Assembly (NCBI RefSeq): GCF_022230925.1
Contig: NZ_JAKKFH010000013.1
Span: 1-64,000, forward strand
Direction of reading: 5' to 3'
From: Micromonospora alfalfae
Lineage (GTDB): Bacteria; Actinomycetota; Actinomycetes; Mycobacteriales; Micromonosporaceae
DNA: 64,000 bases
The notes beneath the pieces are model-generated. The model had not been told where the DNA came from and made no database searches. It saw only the letters and a program-made list of their open reading frames with translations. Below are positions 1 to 7,748 of the stretch, piece by piece. The first letter of the stretch is position 1. The number at the start of each line of letters is the position of its first letter. The position numbers and the translations under genes are program-made.

Positions 1-65
1 CGGGGCGGGCCGGGCCGGGCCGGGGCGGGCCGGGGCGGGGCGGGGCGGGGCGGGGCGGGGCGGGG
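1..65. repeat. G/C-only low-complexity tandem repeat
   Basis: The first 65 bases contain only G and C and are built mostly from GGGGC and GGGCC pentamers, with a run of about six GGGGC units just before the methyltransferase stop codon. The strand has many closely spaced G4 runs, so quadruplex formation is possible. The repeat continues off the left edge, so its full length is unknown. Slippage or an assembly artefact could alter the copy number. Confidence 0.85.
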
Positions 66-776
66 TCAGGCTGGGACGCGGGCTACGGCGAAGACGGACT
101 GGCCGAAGGGCGGGAGGACCAGCTGCTCGGCGGCCTTGGTGGCGGGCAGGACCAGGGTGTCGTACACCTTGACCATGGGGCCCTCCTTCGGCATCAGCCG
201 GAAGACCTTGGTGGCCATGAAGTAGCCGATGAGCCCGAGCGCGTTGGCGTAGTGCATCTTCTCGATGGTCAGGCCGGCCTCGGTCATCGCCGCCCCGAGC
301 GTCTTCTTCGTGTAGCGGCGGACGTGCCCGGTGGCGATGTCGGCGGGGCCCATCGCGAACTGGAACGCGGGCACGATGATGATCACGGCGCCGCCGGGTC
401 GGACCAGGTCGCGCATGCTCTGAAGCGCGCCCACGTGGTCCTCGATGTGCTCCAGGACGTTGTACGAGACGGCCGCGCTGTAGTCGCCCCGGCCGTTGTG
501 CGGCAGCAGCATCTGCCGGACGTCGATGTTCGGACGGTCGGCGAGGCGCTCCTTGAGCTGCACCAGCCGGTCCGGGTCGGCCTCGGTCGCGGTGAACCGC
601 GGCAGCCGCTCGGACCATTCCAGCGCGTAGTCACCGAGGCCGCTGCCGATCTCGATCGGGTCGTCACCGAGGTACGGCACGGCCAGTTCGATGAACCAGC
701 GACGGTGGTTGACAGCGGTTGCCAGGCCTTCCAGCACCTCGGACTGCACGCGCTGATCCCCAGTGATTTCTGCCAT
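66..776 (-). CDS. Class I SAM-dependent methyltransferase
   Basis: The 236-residue product has a Rossmann-type methyltransferase fold. Motif I is EIGSGLGDY near residues 42-50, an acidic motif II (TEADPDR) lies near 64-70, and NVLEHIEDH near 106-114 is a typical post-motif of small-molecule or lipid/glycan methyltransferases. The substrate cannot be told from the sequence. I chose the ATG at 776 because the open frame upstream to 953 lacks methyltransferase-like sequence and runs into the divergent promoter region. The gene faces away from the membrane protein starting at 989, so the 212-bp gap must hold both promoters. The stop codon abuts the G/C-only repeat at the window edge. Confidence 0.85.
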   Translation of the reverse strand: MAEITGDQRVQSEVLEGLATAVNHRRWFIELAVPYLGDDPIEIGSGLGDYALEWSERLPRFTATEADPDRLVQLKERLADRPNIDVRQMLLPHNGRGDYSAAVSYNVLEHIEDHVGALQSMRDLVRPGGAVIIIVPAFQFAMGPADIATGHVRRYTKKTLGAAMTEAGLTIEKMHYANALGLIGYFMATKVFRLMPKEGPMVKVYDTLVLPATKAAEQLVLPPFGQSVFAVARVPA

Positions 777-988
777 GCGTCGATTCCTCACGATATGAAC
801 TCGACCCGAGCCTGGACCGACAGAGTGAATCATCCGCTGAGACGGCGAAAGAATCGAGGCATCGGGGTGGCCGAATTGTGGTCGGGGGGTGGGTTCGTGA
901 TCGGCGGTCGGCGAACCCGGCACATAGTACGGCAGTACCCCGAAACATGTCACGGCGGTGCCATAGGCTGACTACCCTATGAATTGTC

Positions 989-2824
989 ATGACTACTCCT
1001 GAACCGGACGTGCCCAGCGACAGTGGCGGCCCGGCCGCCGCGTCGTCGGCGGAGGGGGCCTCCGGCGCTGTTCGGCCTTCCCGCAGGGGGATGTGGGCCG
1101 ATCTGGCCGCCGTGCTGAGCTTCGTGCTGCTCGGCTTCTGGGTCACCTGTCGACTCTGGCTGGACCCGGGCAGCGATGTGCGGGACAACCAGTCCGATCA
1201 GTCGCAGTTCGAATGGATGATGGCTCACGGTACGCGAGTCGTCACGCACTTTGCGTACCCGTTCCATTCCAATCAGATGAACGTCCCCGACGGCGTCAAT
1301 CTGATGGCCAATACGTCCGTATTATCCATTTCATTGCCAATGACGCCGATCACAGTGCTGTTTGGGCCGCGGGCGTCATTTCTGATCTTTCTCACCGCCG
1401 GCATGATTGCCACAGCCACGGCCTGGTATTTCCTGCTCTCCCGGGTCCTGATCGGCAGTCGGGGGCCGGCGTGGCTGGGCGCCGGCTTCTGCGCGTTCGC
1501 GCCGGCCATGGTGTCGCACGCCAATGGGCACCCGAACATCGTGTCGCAGTTCGTCGTCCCGTTGATCATTTGGCGCACGCTGCGACTCGCTGAACCGGGC
1601 CGCTGGCTGCGCAACGGGGTCCTCCTCGCGCTGGTCATCGTCTGGCAGGCGTTCCTCAACCTGGAGATCCTGCTGATGACCGCGATCGGGCTCGGCGTGA
1701 TCGTCGGGGTGCTCGCCCTCAGCCGCGCGGATCTACGGTCGAGGGCCCGATCCTTTCTCGCCGGGCTGGCCGTCGCCGCCGGGGTCGCCGGGCTCCTGCT
1801 CGCGTACCCCCTGTACGTCCAGTTCTTCGGACCTGGCGCGTACTCCGGGCTGTCCCGCCTGATCCGCGGCTACTCCAGCGACGTGGCCTCGTTCGTCGCG
1901 TACTCCCGGGAATCGTTGGCCGGTAGCGCGCGCACCGCCGCGGGCCTGGCCAAGAACCCGACCGAGGAGAACAGCTTCTTCGGTTGGGCGCTGGTGGTGC
2001 TGGTGATCGCAGTGGTCTGGTGGCTGCGCCGCTCGATCGTGGTGCTCGCGTTGGCCGCGCTCGGGTTGCTCTTCGCGGTGCTCTCGCTGGGTCGGGAGGT
2101 CCGCTTCGACAACCGGGGTACGGGTGTGCCGGGCCCGTGGGCGGCGCTGGAGAACCTGCCCATCCTGCACTCGGTGGTGCCGACACGCTGGGCGTTGGCG
2201 ATCACCCCGATCATCGGGCTGCTGCTCGCCTACGCTGCCGAACGGGCTCGCGAGTTGGCCGAAGCGCACCCGGCCGCTCGGGGGCAGGTCCGCTTCGTCA
2301 CCGCGACCGTGCTCACGATGGCCCTGTTGCCGATCTTCCCCACCCCGCTGCCCGTGGCCCACCTCGACCCGGTCCCCAGCTTCGTGACCAGTGGGGCGTG
2401 GCGGCCGTACGTGGCCGGTGGGCGCAGTGTGGTGACCCTGCCGTTGCCGGACACCACCTACGCCGAGCCGCTGCGCTGGTCTGCGTCGACCCGGCTGGAC
2501 ATGCCGCTGGCCCGTGGTTACTTCCTCGGCCCGGACACCCGCCCGAACGCCGATCCGCCGAAGGTCGCGTTGTTCGGTGCGACTCCTCGACCCACAAGCA
2601 GCTTCTTCGCCACCATCAGGCGCACCGGGGCGGTGCCGCCGATCACCCCGCAGAGCCGGGTCCGAGCGGTCGACGACCTGCGCTACTGGCGGGCCGGGGT
2701 GGTCATCCTCGGGCCACACGAGCACGAGGAAGCGCTGCGCCGGGGCATGACGGAGCTGACCGGGATCCAACCGGTCTTCACCGGCGGCGTGTGGGTGTGG
2801 GATGTCCGGTCGTTCACCGACTGA
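989..2824 (+). CDS. Polytopic membrane protein, GT-C-glycosyltransferase-like
   Basis: The 611-residue protein has a polar N-terminus of about 35 residues, then roughly ten to twelve hydrophobic segments to about residue 475, and a soluble C-terminal domain of about 130 residues. This layout resembles GT-C-type or PMT-like actinobacterial envelope proteins, which use polyprenyl-linked sugars, but I see no diagnostic catalytic motif, so the enzyme class is inference. Residues near 65-140 are encoded by a patch of lower GC (about 1250-1420) that includes an in-frame TTA leucine codon at 1322. The gene is divergent from the methyltransferase at 66-776 and convergent with the FhuF-like gene. Confidence 0.6.
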   Translation: MTTPEPDVPSDSGGPAAASSAEGASGAVRPSRRGMWADLAAVLSFVLLGFWVTCRLWLDPGSDVRDNQSDQSQFEWMMAHGTRVVTHFAYPFHSNQMNVPDGVNLMANTSVLSISLPMTPITVLFGPRASFLIFLTAGMIATATAWYFLLSRVLIGSRGPAWLGAGFCAFAPAMVSHANGHPNIVSQFVVPLIIWRTLRLAEPGRWLRNGVLLALVIVWQAFLNLEILLMTAIGLGVIVGVLALSRADLRSRARSFLAGLAVAAGVAGLLLAYPLYVQFFGPGAYSGLSRLIRGYSSDVASFVAYSRESLAGSARTAAGLAKNPTEENSFFGWALVVLVIAVVWWLRRSIVVLALAALGLLFAVLSLGREVRFDNRGTGVPGPWAALENLPILHSVVPTRWALAITPIIGLLLAYAAERARELAEAHPAARGQVRFVTATVLTMALLPIFPTPLPVAHLDPVPSFVTSGAWRPYVAGGRSVVTLPLPDTTYAEPLRWSASTRLDMPLARGYFLGPDTRPNADPPKVALFGATPRPTSSFFATIRRTGAVPPITPQSRVRAVDDLRYWRAGVVILGPHEHEEALRRGMTELTGIQPVFTGGVWVWDVRSFTD

Positions 2825-2850
2825 GCGAGCAGTGCCGCCCAGCCTGGCCC

Positions 2851-3015
2851 AGGGCCTGTTTCATAAGAACTGGCCGGCCTGCGGCGGGCCCGGACAACGA
2901 CCGGCGGCGTTGCGGTTTCGTCCGGATACGACACCGGTATCCGGACGGAACCGCGTCTTGCCGGATCGCCGCCCGGACTCCGCCTCGGCTCGACCGCCCT
3001 TATGAGACATGCCCT
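2851..3015. mobile_element. MITE-like element with 17-bp imperfect terminal inverted repeats
   Basis: AGGGCCTGTTTCATAAG at 2851-2867 and CTTATGAGACATGCCCT at 2999-3015 are inverted copies that match at 15 of 17 positions. They bound 165 bp with no coding capacity. The ends resemble termini of IS5-type actinobacterial insertion sequences, but this is from memory. The right end runs into the stop codon of the FhuF-like gene (CTA at 3014-3016). A strong hairpin lies inside. No clear target duplication is visible. Confidence 0.45.
2912..2954. terminator. Strong hairpin between convergent genes
   Basis: An 18-bp stem with one mismatch (2912-2929 against 2937-2954, GCGGTTTCGTCCGGATAC and its complement) encloses a 7-nt loop. 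It lies between two convergent genes, so it could terminate both transcripts. It also sits inside the MITE-like element and may have arrived with it. There is no U-tract, as is usual in high-GC actinomycetes. Confidence 0.5.
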
Positions 3016-3802
3016 AGCGGACGCAGCAGCCCTGGCAGACCTTCGGGCGGGGGAGGGTGAAGGCGAGGCAGCAGGTGCGGCGCTGCACTGTCGGCTCACC
3101 GGTCGGCCCCGGCACCAACTCGATCAGGTCGGCCAGGTCGAGTGCGCCGAGCAGTGTGTCGATGCTCTGCACAGTGGAGCCGGGCAGGGCGTCCGCAGCC
3201 CGCAGGATGCCGTGCGCGATGCCGGAGGCGACAGAGCCGAGCAGCGTCCGGGTGCCCACCCTGACCTCGGACTGGATCGCCGTGATGAGCGGGGCCAGGT
3301 GGGCGTCGAGCAGGGACGCGCGTAGCGCGGCCAGCAGTTCCGCCTCGTCGGCGACGACCCGCACCTCCGGCAGGCCGGCCAGCGCCAGCGGGTCGTTCGG
3401 CAGCACCGCCACCGTGGTGCCCCGGCGCATGCCCATTGTGAGCAGCTGCCGATGGTCCTCGAAGTGGATCAGCAGGTCGGCCGGATCGAGCAGCGGCACC
3501 CGTCGGGCGGAGGCCCAGCCGAGCACCACCGGCAGCGCGGCCCAGTAGCTGTAGGACTTCCAGGCCAGCGCCGCGCAGGCGTGCGGGGTGCCGCCCCAGC
3601 GGACGGCGGCGCCGTTCAGCAACTCCGGCAGTCGGCTGCCGTCGATCAGGGTGGTGGCGGGCGCCCAGCCGAGCTCGTCGTCGACCAGCAGGCCCCGGGC
3701 GAGGCCGGGGAGGTCGTCGGTGCCGAACATGGCCCGGAGCGCCGCGGTGACGGGGGCGAGCGGCGTGGTGGCGGCCTCCCGCCGTGGCATCACCGCTGTC
3801 AC
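3014..3802 (-). CDS. FhuF-type (2Fe-2S) ferric siderophore reductase-like protein
   Basis: The 262-residue product ends in CCLAFTLPRPKVCQGCC. The spacing C-C-x10-C-x2-C is the distinctive 2Fe-2S ligand pattern of the FhuF family, which reduces ferric iron in hydroxamate siderophores in the cytoplasm. The rest of the protein has the usual loosely conserved FhuF-like helical body. I chose GTG at 3802 because AGGGGA lies 8 nt upstream; an ATG 12 nt downstream is the alternative. A 19-bp iron-box-like palindrome lies 67 bp upstream, which predicts repression by an IdeR/DmdR regulator when iron is sufficient. Its stop codon lies at the end of a MITE-like element. Confidence 0.8.
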   Translation of the reverse strand: MTAVMPRREAATTPLAPVTAALRAMFGTDDLPGLARGLLVDDELGWAPATTLIDGSRLPELLNGAAVRWGGTPHACAALAWKSYSYWAALPVVLGWASARRVPLLDPADLLIHFEDHRQLLTMGMRRGTTVAVLPNDPLALAGLPEVRVVADEAELLAALRASLLDAHLAPLITAIQSEVRVGTRTLLGSVASGIAHGILRAADALPGSTVQSIDTLLGALDLADLIELVPGPTGEPTVQRRTCCLAFTLPRPKVCQGCCVR

Positions 3803-3869
3803 CCGAATCGTCCCCTGTCTGTGTGACCGAGGAGTGCGCCCCGGCGGACGAACCAGTGCCGTCCTGAGC

Positions 3870-3888
3870 TAAGGCTAGCCTAACCAAG
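3870..3888 (-). promoter_or_regulatory. Iron box (IdeR/DmdR-type operator)
   Basis: Read on the minus strand this is CTTGGTTAGGCTAGCCTTA, which matches the actinobacterial iron-box consensus TTAGGTTAGGCTAACCTAA at 15 of 19 positions, including the central TTAGGCTA. It stands upstream of the FhuF-like iron-reductase gene, where such control is expected. The rest of the 3803-4116 gap holds the divergent promoter of the HTH-deformylase gene; I see no further gene in it. Confidence 0.7.
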
Positions 3889-4116
3889 CCCGCGGCCGTA
3901 AGGGAAGGCTCACCTTGGTCACATCTCGGAGGCCCAGGTCACCCCGTGTTCGACGGGAGTAGCGCTTCGCGTACTACCCGGAGTCAGTGCTGGGAAACGC
4001 CGCCGCACAATCGATGGCCGTCGGTGAATTGTCAAGCGGTGTGTCGAAAACATGCCACTTGCGTGTGTGCTCGCGTACGGAACGTGAAACTTATAGCCCC
4101 GGCCACGAGGAAGCTG

Positions 4117-5646
4117 ATGACTACCTCACCCCTCGAACGGGCTGCCGACTCCTTCGCGGCCGAACTTGCCCGGCAACGGACCGTGCGCGGGCTGTCCAAG
4201 AAGCAACTGGCCGTCCTGATGGGGTTCGACCCGTCCTACGTGAGTCACGTCGAGGGGCGCCGGCACCGCCCAACCGAGGACTTCGCCCGCCGCGCGGAGG
4301 CCGTCCTGGAGGCGAGCGGCGCGATCTGGCAGCGTTTCCGGGAGTACGACGACCTACGGCACGCCCGGGCGGGTCAGCCGCACCGCGAGCCGTACCTGCC
4401 GGGCCAGTGGCTGCCACCCGGCACCGGCCTGGTCGTGGAACGGGAACTGGCCACCCTCACCCACGCCGACGACGGCTACCGGTGCGTCATCCACCGTGAG
4501 CTGTACAACGCCGGCACAGAGCCGGTCACCCGCTACCTGGTCCGGGTCGCCGTCGACCGCTACCCGAACGACCCCGGCCGCTCCAACCGGCACCATCGGG
4601 AGCATCCCCTCACCTTCGCCGAGCTGCAGATACAGGCCCGTCGAGACGACGGCGGCGGAGACCCGGAGCCGATGCACTGGCGAGCCAAGCACGATCGGGA
4701 CGCGTTCAAGGAGATCTGGCTGCTCTTCGAGAACGGGGAGCGACGCTTCCCCCTCTACCCGGGCGACCGGGCCACCATCGAGTACGCGTACAGCGTCGGG
4801 CACGAGAAGTGGGGCCCCTGGTTCCAGCGAGCCGTCCGACTGCCCACCCGGCAGCTCGCCGTACGCCTGGACCTGCCCGTGGCCCTCGACCCGCAGGTCT
4901 GGGGCGTGGAGACCTCGCTCAGCGCGGAGGAGGGCCCGCTGCGGACGGCGCCGCAGCGTCACGACGAGGGCGAACGGGTGATCTACGACTGGCAGACCGA
5001 CGACCCCCCGTTGAACGCCCGCTACCGGATGCAGTGGCGGTTCCGTGCCCGACCGGACACCGAACCGGACATCGGCCCCGGCGGTGCCCGGGTCCGACCC
5101 AGCGACCGGATGCGCGGCCTCGGCATCGTGCAACGCGGGGACGACCTGCTCCGCCAGCGGGCCCGCCCATTCGACCTGCCCGGGGAGGAACACGTCGCCC
5201 GGGACGTCGTCGACCGGCTCACCATGGCCCTGGCCCGGCTCGACGAGCTGCACCCGTTCAGCAAGGGGGTGGGCGTCGCCGCCCCGCAGTTCGGCATCGG
5301 CCGGGCGGCGGCCGTGGTGCGGCCCCCCGACCGGTCGGCGGATCCGGTCGTCCTGCTCAACCCCCGGGTGGTCGACGCCGACCCGGAGACCGACGAGCAG
5401 TACGAGGGCTGCCTGTCCTTCTTCGACCACCGAGGTCTGGTGCCCCGGCCGCTGCGACTGGACGTGGAACACGCCCAGTGGGACGGCAGCCGGATCATCA
5501 CGTCGTTCGAATTCGGCATGGCCCGGCTGGTCGCACACGAGATCGACCACCTGGAGGGCCGGCTGTACGTCGACCGAATGGCACCCGGCGTGCCACTGGT
5601 GCCGGTGGAGGAGTACCGCGAGACCGGGCGCCCCTGGCGCTACTGA
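4117..5646 (+). CDS. Helix-turn-helix protein fused to a peptide deformylase domain
   Basis: The 509-residue protein has three parts. Residues about 10-75 are an XRE-type helix-turn-helix (LSKKQLAVLMGFDPSYVSHV). Residues about 100-340 form a central region of unknown fold, rich in W, R and D. Residues about 350-505 are a peptide deformylase with all three motifs: GVAAPQFGIG (near 383), EGCLSFF (near 429, with the metal-binding Cys) and HEIDHLEG (near 473, with two metal His and catalytic Glu). Active-site residues are intact, so it could remove N-formyl groups or bind formyl-Met peptides as a sensor. ATG 4117 follows GAGGAAG at good spacing; the upstream extension to 3946 is unlikely. I do not know a characterised protein with this layout. 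Confidence 0.8.
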   Translation: MTTSPLERAADSFAAELARQRTVRGLSKKQLAVLMGFDPSYVSHVEGRRHRPTEDFARRAEAVLEASGAIWQRFREYDDLRHARAGQPHREPYLPGQWLPPGTGLVVERELATLTHADDGYRCVIHRELYNAGTEPVTRYLVRVAVDRYPNDPGRSNRHHREHPLTFAELQIQARRDDGGGDPEPMHWRAKHDRDAFKEIWLLFENGERRFPLYPGDRATIEYAYSVGHEKWGPWFQRAVRLPTRQLAVRLDLPVALDPQVWGVETSLSAEEGPLRTAPQRHDEGERVIYDWQTDDPPLNARYRMQWRFRARPDTEPDIGPGGARVRPSDRMRGLGIVQRGDDLLRQRARPFDLPGEEHVARDVVDRLTMALARLDELHPFSKGVGVAAPQFGIGRAAAVVRPPDRSADPVVLLNPRVVDADPETDEQYEGCLSFFDHRGLVPRPLRLDVEHAQWDGSRIITSFEFGMARLVAHEIDHLEGRLYVDRMAPGVPLVPVEEYRETGRPWRY

Positions 5647-5656
5647 CCAGGAAGGG

Positions 5657-5696
5657 CCGGGGCGCGTGCCCCAGGGGGCAGGGGCACGCGCCCCGG
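5657..5696. terminator. Bidirectional terminator hairpin
   Basis: CCGGGGCGCGTGCCCC at 5657-5672 pairs perfectly with GGGGCACGCGCCCCGG at 5681-5696 across an 8-nt loop. It lies between the convergent deformylase-fusion and globin-reductase genes and probably ends both transcripts. Confidence 0.85.
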
Positions 5697-5713
5697 TGTG
5701 GGGGGAGGAACGT

Positions 5714-6829
5714 CTAGAGGTCACCGAAGGTGTCGTAACGGATGTGCGGCGGCGGCACATCGTCCGCGGCGAGCACCCGCAGGGTGGACCGGACCATCCG
5801 GGCGGCACCGGAGACGAAGCAGTCGTGCGTGGTCCACGGGCCGTACCGGGCCACGACCTCCGGGATCTCGCCCTGCTCGCCGTCGAAGTCCGGATCCTCG
5901 CTGCACGCGGCGGTGACCGACAACCACGGGTGTACGGCCACCAACTCCTGCAACCCGTCCAGGCCGTACAGGTCGGCCGCCTGCCGGGCACCGTAGAAGA
6001 CGTGCACCCACCGGGTCCGGTTGAAGGTGGCCAGCTCCTCCACCAGCGCCTTGATCGGCGCCAGTCCGACGCCGCCGGCCACGCAGAGGATGTCCCGTTC
6101 CGAGGCGCGGTCCAGGGTCATCGACCCCATCGGCGCCGCCAGTCGGAGCAGGTCACCCGGCCGCACCCGCCGCACCAGGGCACCGGACACCCAGCCGGCC
6201 CCCGGAGACCGCACGTGGAACTCCAGGACGTTGTCGTCGTTCGGGGCGTTCGCCACCGAGTAGTTGCGCCACACCCGGGGGTGGAAGCGCGGCACCTCCA
6301 GGCTCACGTACTGCCCCGCCTGCCAGCGCAGCGGATGCTGCAACGCCCGGCAGGTCAGCACGGCGGTGTCCGGGCCGTACCGCTCGTGGGTCAGCACCTC
6401 GGCGTGCCAGAACGGCGGGTCGTCGTCGGAGGCCGCGCCGGCCACCATCAGGGCGGCGATCGCCGCGTACGCCTCCCGCCACGCCTGGTCGTACTCCAGG
6501 TTCCAGCCGTCGCCGGCGGTGCTGCGCAGCGCGTCCAGCAGCGCGACGCCCATCGTGGCGTAGTGCCCCTCGTCGACGTGGTACTTGCGATGGTCGCGGC
6601 CCAGCGCCCGGAGGAACTCGTCGAAGCTCTCCGGGTCGTCGACAGTGTGGATCGCCGTGATGATCGCTTCGAGTAGGCGGTCGCCCTGGCCGGTCATCTG
6701 TACCGGGAAGAGTTGCCGCAGGGCGGGGTCGAGCAGGAACAGCCGAGCGTAGAAGTGACCGCTCAGCCGGACCCGGTCGTCCTCAACCAGGGTCCAGCTT
6801 TCCTTCAGCAACCGCGCGAGGTTGTCCAC
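5714..6829 (-). CDS. Globin fused to FAD/NAD(P)H reductase (flavohemoprotein-like)
   Basis: The 371-residue product has an N-terminal globin (about 1-135), with the FLLDPALRQLFP helix and the proximal-His region LGRDHRKYHVDEGHY near residue 80. A ferredoxin-NADP-reductase-type module follows: RNYSVANAP binds FAD and CVAGGVGLAPIKALVEEL binds the NAD(P)H pyrophosphate. Relatives detoxify nitric oxide to nitrate or reduce oxygen in the cytoplasm. It lacks some features of classical Hmp, so the exact reaction is inference. GTG 6829 is preceded by AAGGAG at 7-nt spacing; the open frame beyond it is out of character. No NO-responsive operator is evident. Confidence 0.88.
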   Translation of the reverse strand: MDNLARLLKESWTLVEDDRVRLSGHFYARLFLLDPALRQLFPVQMTGQGDRLLEAIITAIHTVDDPESFDEFLRALGRDHRKYHVDEGHYATMGVALLDALRSTAGDGWNLEYDQAWREAYAAIAALMVAGAASDDDPPFWHAEVLTHERYGPDTAVLTCRALQHPLRWQAGQYVSLEVPRFHPRVWRNYSVANAPNDDNVLEFHVRSPGAGWVSGALVRRVRPGDLLRLAAPMGSMTLDRASERDILCVAGGVGLAPIKALVEELATFNRTRWVHVFYGARQAADLYGLDGLQELVAVHPWLSVTAACSEDPDFDGEQGEIPEVVARYGPWTTHDCFVSGAARMVRSTLRVLAADDVPPPHIRYDTFGDL

Positions 6830-6973
6830 TGACGCTCCTTCTCCAGACGGCAACGGATCGGGCGCCCATAGAATCTCCACGGAGCGTGTCGACTGGTCGC
6901 ACAGAATGTGCGATCGGCTCATGGTGGCCGGTCGGCCATGCCGCCGGTGCCGTACGTCGGGCAGAGTGGTGCG

Positions 6974-7744
6974 GTGACAGTTGAGCTGACCCGCCCGGTG
7001 TCCCGCCGACTGCTGGGCACCGAGACGCTGCTGGTCCTCGGCCTGTCCCTCGGCCAGTCCGCGATATACGCGGTGGTCTCGATCATCGCGAAGTTGACCG
7101 CCGACGGTCCGCTCTCCAAGCAGACCGCCTCGCTGAACACCTCGGCGTCGGCCCGCCCCTGGCTGGACCTCACGTACCAACTGCTCGGCATCGTGTTCGC
7201 GCTGCTGCCGGTGCTGCTCGCCGTACACCTGCTCAGCCGTGACCCCGGCGACCCGGCGCGGACCCTCGGCCTGGACGCCCGGCGGCCCGGTCAGGACATG
7301 GCGCGCGGCGCCGGCCTGGCGGCGCTCATCGGCCTACCCGGGCTGGCGCTGTTCTGGGTGGCGGCCCACCTGGGCCTCAACGCCACGCTGGTGCCAGCCG
7401 CGCTGCCGGACGTCTGGTGGACGGTTCCGGTGCTGATCCTCGCCGCCGTGCAGAACGCCGTGCTGGAAGAGGTGATCGTGGTCGGTTACCTGGTCACCCG
7501 GCTGCGTCAGCTCCAGTGGCGGCTGGCTGCGATCATCGCGGCCAGTGCGCTGCTGCGCGGCTCGTACCACCTCTACCAGGGCTTCGGCGCGTTCGTCGGC
7601 AACGCGATCATGGGCGTCGTGTTCAGCCTCTTCTACCTGCGCACCCGGCGGGTGATGCCGCTGATCATCGCGCACACGGTGCTCGACGTGTTCGCCTTCG
7701 TCGGCTACGCGCTGCTGCCCCGGGAGTGGTTCGACTGGCTCTGA
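6974..7744 (+). CDS. CPBP-family intramembrane metalloprotease-like protein
   Basis: The 256-residue product has about seven to eight hydrophobic segments and the CPBP (CAAX protease/bacteriocin-processing) motif order: EEVIVVGYLVTRL near residue 160, SYHLYQGFGAFVG near 200 and HTVLDVFAF near 235. The two glutamates and the histidines are present, but the Arg that usually follows EExxx is missing, so catalysis is uncertain. Such proteins act in the membrane on prenylated proteins or peptides, or in self-immunity. The start is uncertain: GTG 6974 begins a typical N-terminus (VTVELTRP), with ATG at 6938 or 6908 as alternatives and no strong ribosome site at any. It is divergent from the globin reductase. 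Confidence 0.8.
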   Translation: MTVELTRPVSRRLLGTETLLVLGLSLGQSAIYAVVSIIAKLTADGPLSKQTASLNTSASARPWLDLTYQLLGIVFALLPVLLAVHLLSRDPGDPARTLGLDARRPGQDMARGAGLAALIGLPGLALFWVAAHLGLNATLVPAALPDVWWTVPVLILAAVQNAVLEEVIVVGYLVTRLRQLQWRLAAIIAASALLRGSYHLYQGFGAFVGNAIMGVVFSLFYLRTRRVMPLIIAHTVLDVFAFVGYALLPREWFDWL

Positions 7745-7748
7745 CCCG

